Both the position numbers and the translations under genes were made by a program. Shown in pieces: positions 27,300 to 39,495 of a stretch of DNA of 64,000 bases. Numbering within the stretch: position 1 is the stretch's first letter; the number at the start of each line of letters is the position of its first letter. The stretch spans positions 55,592,753 to 55,656,752 of the forward strand of contig NC_090281.1 in NCBI RefSeq assembly GCF_037392515.1. The letters are read 5' to 3'. This DNA comes from Haliotis asinina (lineage: Eukaryota; Mollusca; Gastropoda; Lepetellida; Haliotidae). The notes under the pieces were generated by a model. It worked only from the letters and a program-made list of their open reading frames with translations, did no database searches and was not told the DNA's origin.

Positions 27300-28350
27300 T
27301 TTTAGTGATCATCAGTATGGATGATTCAGAGAAGAACTTGATTTTAGAGCATTACAACAAGGACATCAGATCAGCTGTTTATCGCGTTTTGGAAATTTTT
27401 GCAAATGGATATGGCACTGAACACCGAATGCCATAGTGTTAACGCCTAATTACCTCCTTATCTAATAACCGAAACATCGAATTTATTCGGTTTTCGACGG
27501 TGGATACCACGGAGGCACAGGCAGGACCGGAAAACTGACCGTCGGTGACAGAAGGCGGCTTGGCATTCTTGTTTCTAAAAACAAACGAATAGTTTAGGAA
27601 ACTTAAGGTTGCATATGATCGATAGAGGAACTGTGGCTGTCAGTACTAAGAACTGAGCTACATGCAGTGGGTTTGCAGGAAAGTCGAGGAGCCGATCATG
27701 AAACTTAAACAAAAGAAGCGAATGTTGAACTGTTTTTTACAGCATAGAAATTTTAACTGGGACAATGTGTTATCTCAGATACAAGTTCTGTGTAGCTGTT
27801 TCCTAAAACACTGAAATGCTGGACCAAACAAATTTAAAAACCTTGCCCAGCGCCCAAAGTACAGTCCGAAATTTAACGTGTGGGGTGGCATCTGTGTTAG
27901 GGGAAACGCCTGTGTGTTTTAAGGAATATGACCAGTGAGCCGTACGCAGATATTCTCGTGGGACATTTTCTTCCACCTGCTCACGTATTCTATGGAAATG
28001 TTTGGATTTTCCAGCAGGACAACGACCCAAAACATCGTTCACAAGCATTCTCAGGCCTCGTTTCGAACCCAAAATATGACATTCTTACATTGGCCAAGCT
28101 ATAGTCCTGACCTAAATCCAATAGAAAATGTTTGGGGACTTATGAATAAAAGTGTCAAAAAGAAAAATCTGACAAATATTGCTGCAATGAAGGAAGAGGT
28201 GGCACAATACCGGGACGTTATGGGCCACGACTTTCTAACTTCTTTGATCAGTAGTCTGCCCCGCCGCATTAAAGCCGGCATTGCTGCCCATGGTAACTTC
28301 TGTCACCTGTCTTTGAATCTGGAGTTATGTTCTGCTAATGTTCACATTTA
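27300..28350 (+). mobile_element. Tc1/mariner-like transposase remnant
   Basis: GGTGRTGKLTVGDRRRLGIL (about 27495-27560) is a typical inter-helix region. FQQDNDPKHRSQ (about 28008-28043) carries the second Asp, and YSPDLNPIENVWGLMNKSV (about 28098-28155) the Glu. RRIKAGIAAHGNF closes the C terminus near 28300. The reading frame is broken several times and I did not find convincing terminal repeats. Confidence 0.85.
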
Positions 28351-28698
28351 ATGCGTGAGTAATTAGTGAAATATATATAATACAATTTCCAATCCTAAAT
28401 TTATCAATAATTTCTGGTCATACTATAGCTGCGTGATGCGTATTTGGGCGCTTGAGACTAAGCAGAATCAAGCACTCCGCATCACGCATACATGGAAATA
28501 GCTGTTATTATTATAGTAGAGTTGTTTACGCACAAAGCACTGCGCCCACATGGAAACCCGGATTTAGCGTTGCCTTATTTCTGGTAGAAGTCGTCCCTCT
28601 GAAACGCATCGATTTTGGACCAGACAATCCTGAGACGTGGTAAACGTCCTTATAGATTAAGTGTCATTTTTGTTACAGAATTTAAAATGATTAAACAC
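28351..28698. other. Intergenic with a short hairpin
   Basis: GCGTGATGCG (28431) and its inverse CGCATCACGC (28479) form a 10-bp stem. A possible SINE family 1 scrap (TTTTGGACCAGACAATCC) lies at about 28612. Confidence 0.4.
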
Positions 28699-29327
28699 TG
28701 TTACCAGAGTGTATTTTCTCTAAAATGTATTAAGTAATAATTATTATTGGGTCAGAACGTTTAGTGTTTTTCGTGTGATAACTATTATGGGTCACATTTC
28801 GTCTCATAAATGTTCAGTGTCTTTCGTACTTTGGCAGCAGACTTTAAAGGTAGCGCTTTAGAGTTACCTCCCTTTGTATATGTGTTTTGATTAGTTGTGC
28901 GTACTTCCGGCAGACTACCAGAAGTTTCTAAGTTAATGGCGATGGTCGAATTGATCTCGACTGTTCAGGAACCAGTGACTGTATATAAAGACCGGTTGTG
29001 CTGACGACCGGACACACACACGATTAACTGGAGTACGTTCAACTGCCTGCCTTTGTCAACGCTTGACCTACATAGCCGCTGCCTGACCGCTCGCCGTGTT
29101 GCAGTCAGTATAATTGTTTCTCACTCTCAAACCGAGACTTTGGCGAGTTATTACATTTGTGACCCAGTACCTTAGATTTTACTCAGTTGTATTGTACATG
29201 AAACCTCTATTGTGATTCTTTTGTATCTTGCCTTTGTTTTTGCTCAATACAATATTATTGAAATTTCATACTTCAGTGTTATGTTCTGCTGGTTCTGAGG
29301 GGATTTTGTATACCTTTTGTCACGGCA
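28699..29327 (+). mobile_element. Solitary LTR-like copy (fossil)
   Basis: About 630 bp, starts TGTTAC and ends CACGGCA, with TATATAAAGACC near 28985. It aligns end to end with the minus-strand copy at 10355-10912. The shared ends of two independent copies define the unit. No internal genes are attached and family is not determined. It is clearly diverged from the other copy and looks old. Confidence 0.5.
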
Positions 29328-29378
29328 AATTATGAACCTGTTCATGTTCTGATTTGTTACGTTGTTCATTCGTTCATT

Positions 29379-29680
29379 CAGCGTACTCCCTCAGCAATAT
29401 TTCAATTGTATGAATGCGGTCTGTACACAATCGGGTCTGAACTAGACCAGACTATCAAGTGATTTACATCATGAGAATCGTTTATTGTTTTACGTCGCGC
29501 ACAGCAACACTACAGCTACATAGCGACAGTCTAATCGACTCTGGATCAGGTAATCCAGTGGTTTGATCTATCTACGCAACTGGTATATGATGACATGCGG
29601 CAATCAACTCAACGAGCATGATCACTCGATCCCGTTAGTCGCCTCTTGCAAGCATCGGTTACTGCAAATCCAGTCTACGT
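29379..29680 (-). repeat. Two adjoining SINE family 1 fragments
   Basis: CCTCAGCAATATTTCAATTG to ACATCATGAGAATCG, then a second start TTTTACGTCGCGCACAGCAA through CCCGTTAGTCGCCTCTTGC. Both are strongly worn. Confidence 0.75.
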
Positions 29681-30289
29681 AAAATTAGCCCCAGTGTTAT
29701 TCGCAATCTTAATACGACGTCTTGCCTCTTTAGATTTTATATGAAAATAACTTTCTAAACAGAAAGAAGTTTCAATTCTTGAGTACAAATGCAAGTAGAA
29801 TACTCGCTGATTTCTGATATTGAATGAATATTACAACTTTTTATCAATAGTTTAAAATTATGAAGAAATGCATCTTTAAAACCAACACCTTAACTTTAAA
29901 ATCCAGAGGTAAATAAAATATTTCTAACATGGTACACCCACGTTTTACGTCCAACATTGTCCAAGTTATACAACATAATGCAACACTGTTTAAGGTACCT
30001 GTTCTTTGACATTTCAAGCGACTTGAACCAAAGAGAACTCTCAAAAGGGAATCAACATAAATATGATGTCTACCACATTCTGCTGAACCAGCAACATTAT
30101 TATTATTTTTGCAAGTGACCAATTCACCGGTCTCATATGAAGTCAAACTGACTGTACCCATCGATATGCAGGTGGGCAACAACGTTCCATCCCACAGCAG
30201 GTTTCCTCTGACTGCTATCGACTGTCACTACACTCAGAAATGACCTGCGGAACGTCAGTGGCTTTATCCAATTTATTTAGAGCACATTG
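29681..30289. other. Intergenic, no gene seen
   Basis: The 112-codon minus-strand ORF at 29844-30182 has no motif, no signal peptide and no splice partner. Confidence 0.4.
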
Positions 30290-30453
30290 AGTTTAGTTTT
30301 ACGCCACCTTCAGCAATATTCCAGCTATATGGCGGCGGTCTGTAAACAATCGAGTCTGGACCAGACAATCCGGTGATCAACAACATGAGCATCGATCAGC
30401 GCAATTGGGGACATGGGTTGAAGACCTATTCCACCGCGGAAACTTCACGGGTC
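30290..30453 (-). repeat. SINE family 1 copy, internally deleted
   Basis: GAGTTTAGTTTTACGCCACC to ATGAGCATCGATCAGCGCAA, then TTGAAGACCTATTCCACCGC and the end CTTCACGGGTC. Confidence 0.9.
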
Positions 30454-30714
30454 AGAGCACACAGACTTGTCACATGTTAAGGAGAATGTGTTCGAATCCC
30501 ACCGACCCTACATCACAGACGTATCTGAAGATCACGTCGACAGAGAGACGAGGATTTGACACCAGTATGTTGTAATGACGACTTAAGATACTGACTGGAC
30601 TGCTGTCTGGCATGCCTTAACATTCAGATTCTCAAATTAATCAAGGTGGATTGTGTAGGAAATTGTCCACCTAATGCGAGAGTCCGAGAACAACCATGGG
30701 GCCGTTTACACTTC

Positions 30715-30870
30715 AATCCAATGATCAACATCATGAGCATCGATCTGCGCAATTGGGAACCGATGACACGAGTCTACCATGTCAGCGAACCTGATCAAAC
30801 GACCCCGTTAGTTGCCACATTCAAGCTTTGGTCACTAAGGATCACTGCTAACACGGATTTTCACGGCCCG
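30715..30870 (-). repeat. SINE family 1 fragment
   Basis: CAATGATCAACATCATGAGC through CCCCGTTAGTTGCC and CACGGATTTTCACGG. Confidence 0.8.
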
Positions 30871-30908
30871 ATTCATAAGACAGATCACTACAGTCGAGTG
30901 TTTTGAAG

Positions 30909-30914
30909 TTTATT
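30909..30914 (-). terminator. Poly(A) signal of gene D
   Basis: AATAAA on the minus strand, 31 bp after the stop codon in exon 4. Gene C has AATAAA at 43881-43886, at a similar short distance from its stop. Confidence 0.7.
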
Positions 30915-30944
30915 CAATTCTGTATACACCAAATGGATCGTCCT

Positions 30945-33900
30945 TCACCTGCAAAGAGAAAAAGATGATTAAACATACGTTGTACCACTCCATTCAAGCG
31001 ATACGTCCATGGGATTCCCAGTATGAATGTATGCCACACGCAAAAGAAGTCATTCAGTCAGTCGATATGGAGGATGGGGATAACCATTTAGGATGGGTAC
31101 TCAAAATGCCTATCTGTTCAGCTGCAGCAGGAATGAACTGGTGTAAACATTTGGCAGTTCCTTGTTGTGGACTGCGCGTGTATGGGCTCAACATGTACAG
31201 AGAAAATGAAATTACAGATGAAATGGTGAGCTTGACCACCCGATCCCGTTAGTCGTCTGTCACAAGCAAGGGTTACTCGAGACCCACTTCAAACCCCGAT
31301 CCTCACAGGTACATACATACTACAGACAAAAGGTGCATAAGTCGCGATGATTCTGACCACTGGGGACTTAACGCCCAGTCTGTTACAGATGTTTCAATCA
31401 AATTATGAGCGGACCTGAGAAGAAGCAGCCTCGTCAAATACAAACAGACTGTCCTCAGTCTCCCGAACCGGTCCTTGGAAGGTGGCGGTGGCTTCCTTCG
31501 TTTGGGCGAACCTGAAACAGAAATAGGCCTAATCTATGAATTGGCATTTGGGTTGTCCCATTCAAAATTAAGAGTGAGTGGTCAGTTTTACGTCGCTATT
31601 CCAGCAATTTGTCAATTATGACATACCGTGTACTTCCCCCGTTTGATTCCCCTTAACGATTGTCGTTTCTTAGTTAATATCCATGTCCCAGCGCGACCCC
31701 AACCATCGTCTGCAGTACCCGTACTGGTTTTGCTTTTGAGACGACCCCTCCACCTTGTTTCTTTTTGTAGTAAAAGTGAGACTCCACGGTTGTTACATCC
31801 TTAGTTTCAGTATCAAGGTTACTATTTGTGATGTAATTGTTTCATGTATTGCAGGTACGTTTAGACCACTTTCTTGGTATGTCTTTGTTATCAGACATCG
31901 TTTGATTGAAAACGTCAAGACATTTCTCGAAAAAGGACCATTCCACCGAGTCGAATGCTTTTTCAGAGTCTTATAAGTATCAAAAGTCCAAGTTTATTCA
32001 TATATTCTGTGGAGTCCATTATGTCATTAAGCATTCTTGTACATTCTCCAATGTATCTACCTTTCATAAAACCCTTTTGATCTTCACTAATTATATTAGG
32101 AAGTCTGTTTTTAATACAAGCTGATATCACGGCTTTATAGGATATGTTTTTTTTTCAGATTGTCCCTAGATTTATCTTTTATACATGTTATGAGACCTTG
32201 ATTTTGGCTCATAGATAGCTCACCTTTCCGATATGGTTCATTTAATGAACTGATTAAGTATTTATTGATATCTTTCCAAAATAATTTATAAAATTCAGCT
32301 GTAAAGCCAGATGGACCAGGGCTTTTTCTATTTTTCATATTTTTTAAAAGAACTTTGTCGTGTTGTATTTCGCCTTCGACTGAATGGAAGGTCAGATAAT
32401 CCAGGTATTTCACTATGTTTGAATAGAAATTCTAGATCGACATCTTTGGCACGTTTATTGGTACATAAATTTTGAAAACAGGTCTTTGTATGGTTGATGA
32501 TATCCTATGGTTCACTTATTTGCCCATCGTGTAAGAAATTCTGTTTTCCAGAAATAAGAAATTTCACGGTTTTCTCTGTTTTATACCATTTTGCTTCTGA
32601 TCTCAATATAATGCCTTCTCTTTTGTATTTACTTAATTCAAGTTGTTAATTTTTTATTGTATTAACTAATTCTATCAGTTTTTACTTATTCTGGTCATTG
32701 TCAGTACTGTCTAGTTTTATTTCGAGGCTTTCAAGTGTTTCGTTTATTCTTCTAGTTTAAGTCTTTCTTTCTTTTTCCGAGACGAACGTTTTATTGCATG
32801 GCCTTGAATATTACCCAGGAGCACCTGCAAAAACACATTAATTTATCTTTAGTACTTTATCCCCATCTTCGTCTCGAGTGTGCCACTGATCTGCAGTTTC
32901 ATTAATAATACCTTTGATTGCTCGCACATACTTGGGATCATGTAACAAACTGTTGTTACATTTCCAAATACCCTTTCCTTTCTGGAGAGATGTAAATTCA
33001 ATATGTAACGATATTACTAAGTGGTCTGTTCGGTAACTAGGTTCTATTTTAGAACTAATGATAGAGTTTTCCATATTTCTACTAACGAGAAAGAAATAAA
33101 TGTACTCGTTTCAATGATTTGGGTTTTCTCCATGTAAAAATATACTTACATCTAAATTTAATTCTCGCCAGGTATCATAGAGGTTAAGATCATCCATCGT
33201 ATCAAGTACTGCTTGAAATTGAATTGGGATTATTTGTGTGTAAGTAATTGAAAATATCTATTGATTGATTTTAGACTAGATTAAAATCGACGCATATTGT
33301 ATTCGTTTGAGTTTCTAGACTAAGTATTTTATTTCTGATTTTATGATATAAATCGGGCTTATCTATATTTGAACCATAGACATTTGTAATGCTTAGTATC
33401 TAAGCTATTTACTATTTTGTACGTCAGCTATCCTTTTTGATAAAGCTATGTCTAATTTCAAAGTGGTCATTTTCAAAAGTGGGTTTTGTAATACAATATC
33501 ATCGCACACTATTTTGTTCAGAAATATTGTCTGTTAAAAATAAGTCACCTTTGAAGAAAAACGCTTTAATCATTTCTGTATTATTCTCTCAGCAAAATCC
33601 CTTTTTGCACGTTTTTTTTTTTCTATCTCCCTATCACTGAACCTGTAGTTAAAACTTGTGGAAGCTGTCTAAACTGGCACCTTTGGGAATGATGAAATAA
33701 TGCGGTTTGAACAGCGTGCCGATTTGTAAAGCTGGTAAGGTTACGTACGACAGAAATATTTCTCGCACATAGATCTAGTACACATGTAGATAATCCAACT
33801 TGGGTCGTCAGCGTGTCGCAAGGACGCTTTAACCTTTCGGCTACACCACCGCCCCTCAAAATTAAGGGGTTTCAGTTTGTTTCCCGATCCGCTGAACGTT

Positions 33901-35026
33901 CGTAGGGTTACGACATTCTTAAGTCTATGATAAACTATTTAGCTGCAACTGTTCGTAGTGTTACGACATTCGTAAGTCTATGATAAACTAGTTAGCTGCA
34001 ACTGTTCGTAGTGTTACGGGCGTTTGTGGATCTTGACTCGATAGTAATTTGTTCACTACAGTCTTTCTAGTTCCACTAAAATAACAAAACAATTATTGCA
34101 GTTGTTTTCAAACCCATATTACCCTGACTCCACACAAACAGTATCCATTCTATACATACGTTGATGCCTTCTGGATAAAGATAGGTGCAGGAAGCTGCGA
34201 AGTCGTCGGATTCCGGCGTCAGTGTCCGACTGGGGGTCGGATTCAGAATCATCTTTGTCAGCAGCTATCTCACCAAGATCATTATCATCGTCAAACCTGC
34301 CAAAATCCTCCAGGCTGCTGGAATCAACATCATTGACTACGGCATCGGGATCCTCGTTGTCCAGGATTGAGTCTTCGTCCTCATAGCTACGCCTCTGTTT
34401 TTTCGATTTCGTCCGTTTCGATAATCTCAGGGCATATTTCGCGTATCTTTGTAAACTGGACCAATTTCTTTTACGAGCAAGGATCGCTCGTCTGTATAGA
34501 TTACACACGCGAACTACAGCCAGCAAGAACTTGGTATCCTTTTTGCAGATTCTCTTCTTTGCTGAAAGAGTGAACCGGTCAGAGTTTTGCGCCACATTTA
34601 GCAATATTCAAACAGCATCATGGTGGGGGACATTATGGGTTTTCAGCATCGTGCCTGAGAGGTGAATTGAACCCTAGTCTCCGCGGTGACGAGCGAACGC
34701 CTTAACCACTAGGCTACCCCAGGGCCCCTTCAGTCTTGGATGATACAAATCCCTCTACATGGACATTATTAACGTTAAAGACCACTGGGTTCAAGGTAAA
34801 ACAATGTGTTCAAGACGATTACCATCGATGATTAATACTTATCGATACCATGGAGAAATTGTTGGACAAAGAAACGTCAGTAACCATTTTACATAGATGT
34901 ATATTATCTTGGTAAATCGCTATTGGGTTTGTGATATACCGGTAACAAGGGTCCGTCTTCATACCTACCGGACGATTCTGTCAGACTGATGCAGATCAGG
35001 AGGACAGCCAGTATCAGCGGCTTCAT
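30945..35026 (-). CDS. Gene D: secreted charge-block protein, tandem paralogue of gene C
   Basis: Family not recognised. Coding exons 35026-34969, 34561-34160 and 31511-31415, and exon 4 from 30948, where the third to first bases 30947-30945 are the stop TGA; 186 aa. An untranslated first exon ends at 39162 (GTGAGT donor), and exon 1 adds five bases (GCGAG) before ATG. Signal peptide MKPLILAVLLICISLTESS. Residues 20-66 are basic and helix-prone with C25 and C39 and the motif RVCNLYRRA. Residues 78-136 are acidic (Asp, Glu, Ser). Residues 150-174 are basic (SPKRRKPPPPSKD), then C176 and a leucine-rich end. Exon 3 is 97 bp in both paralogues and all intron phases agree. Intron 2 holds a LINE remnant. 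The odd number of conserved cysteines (three) could allow dimers through disulphide bonds. Function unknown. Confidence 0.78.
31228..31310 (-). repeat. SINE family 1 fragment in intron 3 of gene D
   Basis: GAGCTTGACCACCCGATCCC through CCCCGATCCTCACAGG. If exon 3 were not spliced, its reading frame would end at a TGA in this SINE end (31303-31305). Confidence 0.85.
31573..31640 (-). repeat. SINE fragment
   Basis: GTGAGTGGTCAGTTTTACGT and TATTCCAGCAATTTG, the shared tail only; family 1 or 2 cannot be told. Confidence 0.6.
31905..33640 (-). mobile_element. L1/Tx1-like LINE remnant inside gene D intron 2
   Basis: Read on the minus strand, an endonuclease part comes first: NVYGSNIDKPDLYHKIRN and ICVDFNL near 33270-33390, DDLNLYDTWREL near 33180, and YRTDHLVISL at about 33000. 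The start of a reverse transcriptase follows: NRKSPGPSGFTAEFYKLFWK (about 32280-32340), then ISEDQKGFMKGRYIGE near 32060. Several stops and shifts break it. The element stops inside the reverse transcriptase, so its 3' end is lost, which is not the usual 5' truncation and implies a later deletion or insertion. Confidence 0.85.
33780..33857 (-). repeat. SINE family 2 fragment (head only)
   Basis: GACGCTTTAACCTTTCGGCT and ACACCACCGCCCCT, the tRNA-like head. Confidence 0.82.
33898..34020. repeat. Tandem repeat, 53-bp unit, 2.3 copies
   Basis: GTTCGTAG(G/T)GTTACGACATTC then TAAGTCTATGATAAACT, twice, plus the start of a third unit. It lies 140 bp from exon 2 of gene D. Confidence 0.88.
34577..34729 (-). 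repeat. SINE family 2 copy abutting exon 2 of gene D
   Basis: Tail TTTTGCGCCACATTTAGCAA at the left, head TTAACCACTAGGCTACCCCA at the right. It begins only about 15 bp upstream (in transcription sense) of the exon 2 acceptor, so it supplies most of the branch-site region. Confidence 0.88.
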
Positions 35027-35533
35027 CTCGCCTGAAATTAACCAATTTCATTTTCACGTGGGATACCAAAGAGTTGTTTACAGGTATGCTGAGATATTTT
35101 TGGGAAATGTATCGAAAACTATGAAAAAAATCAGATAGTTGCAAAATGGTTGGTCACAAGAGCATTTAAATGTTAAAGTTATGTTATGATTTTTAATAAA
35201 TTTGCCTTGATGTTCAAACAGAAAAATATGAATCCTCCATAAAATTTCCAGCCCCCATTCCAACCACCACCGCTATGACCTCTATCCACGAACAGAGCTA
35301 CAGATAATGTTTTGGGTCACTGAGTTATGTACTCGCTTGTGTTCATCTTAATTTGATGTTCTAATTTTACTTGGAGTAACCAAATGAATTGCACCCATCT
35401 GCCTCAAATTCAACTGGGTATTTTGTCATTTTCCTTCAATTTAAACAAAAAAGATAAATATTTAAATGTAAGTGTTTGTGTTTGATATGAGATATGAGCA
35501 ACGATAAGAAATACTGCACGTTGTCAAGTTTAC

Positions 35534-35732
35534 AAGGTCTGTAAATAATAGAGTCTGGACCAGACAATCCAGTGATCAACAGCATGAGCATCGATCTGCA
35601 CAACTGGACGTGTCAACCAAGTCAGACAGCCTGACCACCCGTTCCCGTTAGTCCTCACTTACCACAAGCATAGTCGGCTTTTATGGCAAGCATGGTTGCT
35701 CAAGGCCTATTCTACTCCGGAACTTCACGGTT
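35534..35732 (-). repeat. SINE family 1 copy in intron 1 of gene D
   Basis: GGTCTGTAAATAATAGAGTC through TATTCTACTCCGGAACTTCA. Confidence 0.9.
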
Positions 35733-37372
35733 ACTATGACCGATGTATGCTCCCGCCACAAACCAAGTCACTTGTGTAACTGAACACACGTAAACGCAAG
35801 TCAAAAGTAAAACGTTACAACTGCTTCGTACAGGATAAGGACCTTAAATGTCATGAATGTTATTTTAAAGGTTTACAGATGTCTTTAATATTGTTGTCAC
35901 GATGAACCGTCGTACGACCACCCCTACATGGTCCAACAGAGCCGTCACATATTGTCAAACGGCAAACACTAACAGCAGTGAATCCCGCCATCAGAAACAT
36001 TTAAGCTATATGCAAGTTGTCAAATAAGGGCAAGACAAGTGTTTGCTTAAAGATCACATATACTTTACGGGGTGCAAATGCATAAATGACTCATTGACAT
36101 CGTTATAAATGAAACCCTGTCATTAAAACTGCTCATTTCGATCTTTAATTACCTTAAATGGACCTTTTTGACAACAGTGCACAATTCTCAGCTGCAAACA
36201 AATTTTCAACCAATCAGAGCGGCGCGTCTCCGTGACGTAATAGTAGGTACAGATATGAGGGTATATGCAGAATTCATCTACATTTCAGGTAGTAAACTAT
36301 TTCGTTTAAAGGTTTGTACAAAATAAAAGCTATGTGATCTCACAGTCTACTATCATTTAGTTTTGTCTCCTGCTTTGCCTAGTTTCCGAGTTACGAACCT
36401 TGTTTTCATAGACGATTCTGTCAAAATCACTTGGTGTCTCGAGGCTGTAATCCGTGTAAGGTGGTATAAACCTACACGTTGTTTGTCATCATTCACTTGA
36501 TGCTCGGTTAATGAATTCATAACAGGTATAATTAGTGGTAACGCCACTTAGATTACCCGACAAGGTCCTCATTTGGCACTTCTTGTGTCTGGATCGATCA
36601 AAGGATTTACCAAAACACGCTGATTGATTAATTAAGTTTTATGCGGATTTAAATGGGTAGTGTTTATGTATGTACATTTACTAATCTATACTGAATACAC
36701 TCTGTCGTGTCTGTGTCTATGTAAGAACAACACCCTTCTTTCAAAGGATTAACCGCCAATACATTGATTGCTCATTATTGGCTAACTAAATTACTTATTT
36801 AAAAGAATGACGCACATTATGCAATTAGTTGTCAGGTGTGCTATCTTGGGCGACTAATGACACTGTACAGCAATGTGAAAAACCTGAACCGATACATAAA
36901 GTTTTCCTATATTAGACACATCACTTGGGACATCTGCAGATGAATAATAGATTACTCGTTTTTGTGGATATTGATGGACACATTCCTCGAGCAAGGTAAT
37001 AGCCTGACATTGCACCCATAACTTTAGTTTGTTTTAATTCTAATACTTGCACTTTGTTTTTATTAAGTTGTCATTATGACAGCTTTCAGCAGAATCATCG
37101 TTTCCATCGTGAAGCGTAATGATACAGACGATATACACTAGGGCGTGCGTGCGAATTATGATTTATATAGGAAAACTATAAAACGTCTACATATTACATA
37201 CCTGTCATACATTCGCAGATCACTTTTTAATAAGTTTCAAAATGCATTCAAGTGTGATTATATAGTAATTAGGATTATGCGACCAAATATAAAGACGTTT
37301 ATTGACAAGTGTCTACATACTGCGAGTGAAAGTTACAAACGAAGTAAATTTAGCAAGTGAAGAACTTTGTTC
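35733..37372. other. Intron 1 of gene D, no further feature
   Basis: AT-rich; ORFs of 64-71 codons here have no recognisable content. Confidence 0.45.
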
Positions 37373-37855
37373 ACTTCGACCCCGATCTCGCTTATGTTAC
37401 AGGTTGTGTCATGCAAAATCTTTTTGGTCATGATTCAAATACATATTTAACTACTAGTGGAAAGTAGTTTTGATTTTCTAACTTGATGAAAACAAGCCAT
37501 CATCTCATTAATTCAAATTAACTTTAGTCCGTGACCTCACCATTTTAAAAAATGGCGGCGCCCTGTCTGAGAATGAATGCTATTTAAGTTGCTTGCAATA
37601 TTAATATCACTTCGACCCCCACCTTGCTTCAGTGGAAGAAATCGTTATGTTACAAGTTGTGTAATGCAAAATCCTTTTGGCCATGATTCAAATATATATT
37701 TCACTACTAGTAAAAAGTAGTTGTGATGGTCTAACTTGATGAAAACAAACCATCATCTCATTAATTCAAATGGACTTTGTCCGTGACTTCACCATTTTAA
37801 AAAATGGTGGCGCCCTGTCTGAAGATAAATGCTATTTAAGTTTCTTCAAAATTAC
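37373..37855. repeat. Tandem duplication, two units of about 240 bp
   Basis: Unit 1 (37373-37608) and unit 2 (37609-37855) share ACTTCGACCCC, TTATGTTACA(G/A)GTTGTGT, AACTTGATGAAAACAA, CATCATCTCATTAATTCAAA and CACCATTTTAAAAAATGG. They differ at roughly one base in eight and by small indels. Confidence 0.9.
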
Positions 37856-38593
37856 TTTTCACTGGTAGTAAAATGTGTATTTTATTGATGGACATTAGGA
37901 TTCTACATGACATTGCTTATAACATTAGCCTTTTAGGCACTTTTAAGCGCATGGTATTGATTAACCACAATTTCTTTTAGAAAAAGAGTGGTGTTCCGTT
38001 TATGACTAACTAGAAGTCTTTCTTATGCAGTGATTAAAAGAGTACCAAAAAATTGAGTTTAGTTCTGTAACAATTGAGATGATCAATGAGATCCGTTCAC
38101 ACGACCCATAAGAAAAATGGACCCCATTTCAAAAAGGGATCGTAACACTATACATGCCGTAAGCAAGTGTTAAGGAATATGACTTACGACTGTCGTAATG
38201 ATACGAGCCTTTTGTGAAATAGGACCCTTGTTATAGAATACTGGTCTCACTCAACAAACGTCCCAGCCGTGTGGCGATGGTGGCTTGAGACTCACTCTTA
38301 TTACTAATATCAGGCTCTCGGGACAAAGTGATATCTCACAAGAAAAACACGCACATTTTGATCACATAAAAATCACAGATAGGTCTGATTATATTGTTTT
38401 CAGTTACCACTGCCGGGCTAGGCGACAGACCCAACATCTTGAGCTTCTCTCGTGGAGAAGGAAGGGGACCTAGGGAAGCCCTGTAGGTAATGGATTGAGC
38501 CTTCATTACACAATCTCGTCACAGGCAGTCTTTTAGCCAACAGTCCCCAGTGTCGAGACATTTGATGTGCACCTACATCTACGAGCCAGGCTA

Positions 38594-38707
38594 GCTATTC
38601 TCGAAACGTCCGTAGCCTTACGAACTTCTTTTACCCATTCTTAACACATTGGCTACGATTTAAGTTAAGAATTCTTAGGGCTACGAACGTTTTGAGAATA
38701 AGGGCCC
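38594..38707. mobile_element. Foldback MITE-like repeat
   Basis: TATTCTCGAAACGTCCGTAGCC (38596) and GGGCTACGAACGTTTTGAGA (38679) are inverted with few mismatches, with a loop rich in TTAAG. Related TACGACTGTCGTAA motifs occur at 38185 and 38735. Confidence 0.65.
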
Positions 38708-38893
38708 AGCTCCATGTCACAAAGCTCAGGTAAGCGCTACGACTGTCGTAAGTCTGTTATATAGTACGTGAGGTGGGGCGTAGCGCTACAATAGCTTTGT
38801 GAAATGAGGCCAAGGCTACCAGAGGAGTCAGTCCCGTCTGAAATCTGCTCACGCCCTATACAGGATTACTCAAAGTGATGTTATATTATAAAT

Positions 38894-39100
38894 GGTAAGA
38901 GTTCCTCCCGTTCCCCCATCCTAGATAATATCTATAACTTGATATATCCTAGAAGTATTAACGAAACGTAATACAACAGTTACTAGAGGACTCTAAAATA
39001 AGTAAAAAGCCAAAAATTAGTACAACGTATAGGATTAACAGGTTACATCTGTTCATCTGCGGAAGAAAAAAAATATGGACAACGGAAGGAACTCTTTCCC
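38894..39100. mobile_element. 207-bp inverted-repeat element in intron 1 of gene D
   Basis: GGTAAGAGTTCCTCCCGTTC at the left and GAAGGAACTCTTTCC at the right form imperfect terminal repeats of about 27 bp. A matching element lies at 49823-50030, in intron 1 of gene C, at the same distance from the promoter. Confidence 0.7.
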
Positions 39101-39212
39101 CTTAGCCATTTTCTGGCATTTTTCTATACGCTTTCAACACAACATATGCCGAAACACTCACCTTTGGCAGACAGTTGATGTTCCAACGTTCTCGCCGATC
39201 GCTGACGTGTGT

Positions 39213-39250
39213 CACGTGGTTTTTATCCATTCGTGCACGTGAAGCACGTG
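39213..39250 (-). promoter_or_regulatory. Promoter of gene D: TATA box between CACGTG palindromes
   Basis: GATAAAAACC (39218-39227, minus strand) lies between CACGTG at 39213-39218 and CACGTG at 39236-39241, with a third at 39245-39250. Gene C has the same arrangement. Transcription should start near 39190; the donor of the untranslated exon is at 39162. CACGTG is the canonical bHLH-type E-box. Confidence 0.6.
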
Positions 39251-39495
39251 TTGCAAGTGGCCCTTTATAATTGACAAGGAGATGTTTGTAATTTTCAGGG
39301 TAACTCGCCTTAGGTGAAGGGGTGGCTGAGGGCGTCTGAAGAAATTCAAACACTGTGTCTTTATTTCGAAATGATGATTTTACGTTTGAAGGATTAATTT
39401 CATCAGAAAAATTTTCAGTCCTAGAAACAATGTCGGCAACATCGATATCCCTTGCATGTCACATTTGTTTTGGTATCAATAGAGGAACTGACTGG

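Noticed and set aside
31303-31415. Gene D ending in exon 3 with a 222-residue product
   Set aside because: A donor at 31415 aligned with that of gene C, equal 97-bp exons, and matching exon 4 sequences with poly(A) signals favour splicing. Kept only as a possible retained-intron form.
34185-34573. Plus-strand ORFs opposite gene D exon 2
   Set aside because: Antisense shadows of the acidic exon; the minus strand has the paralogue and splice sites.
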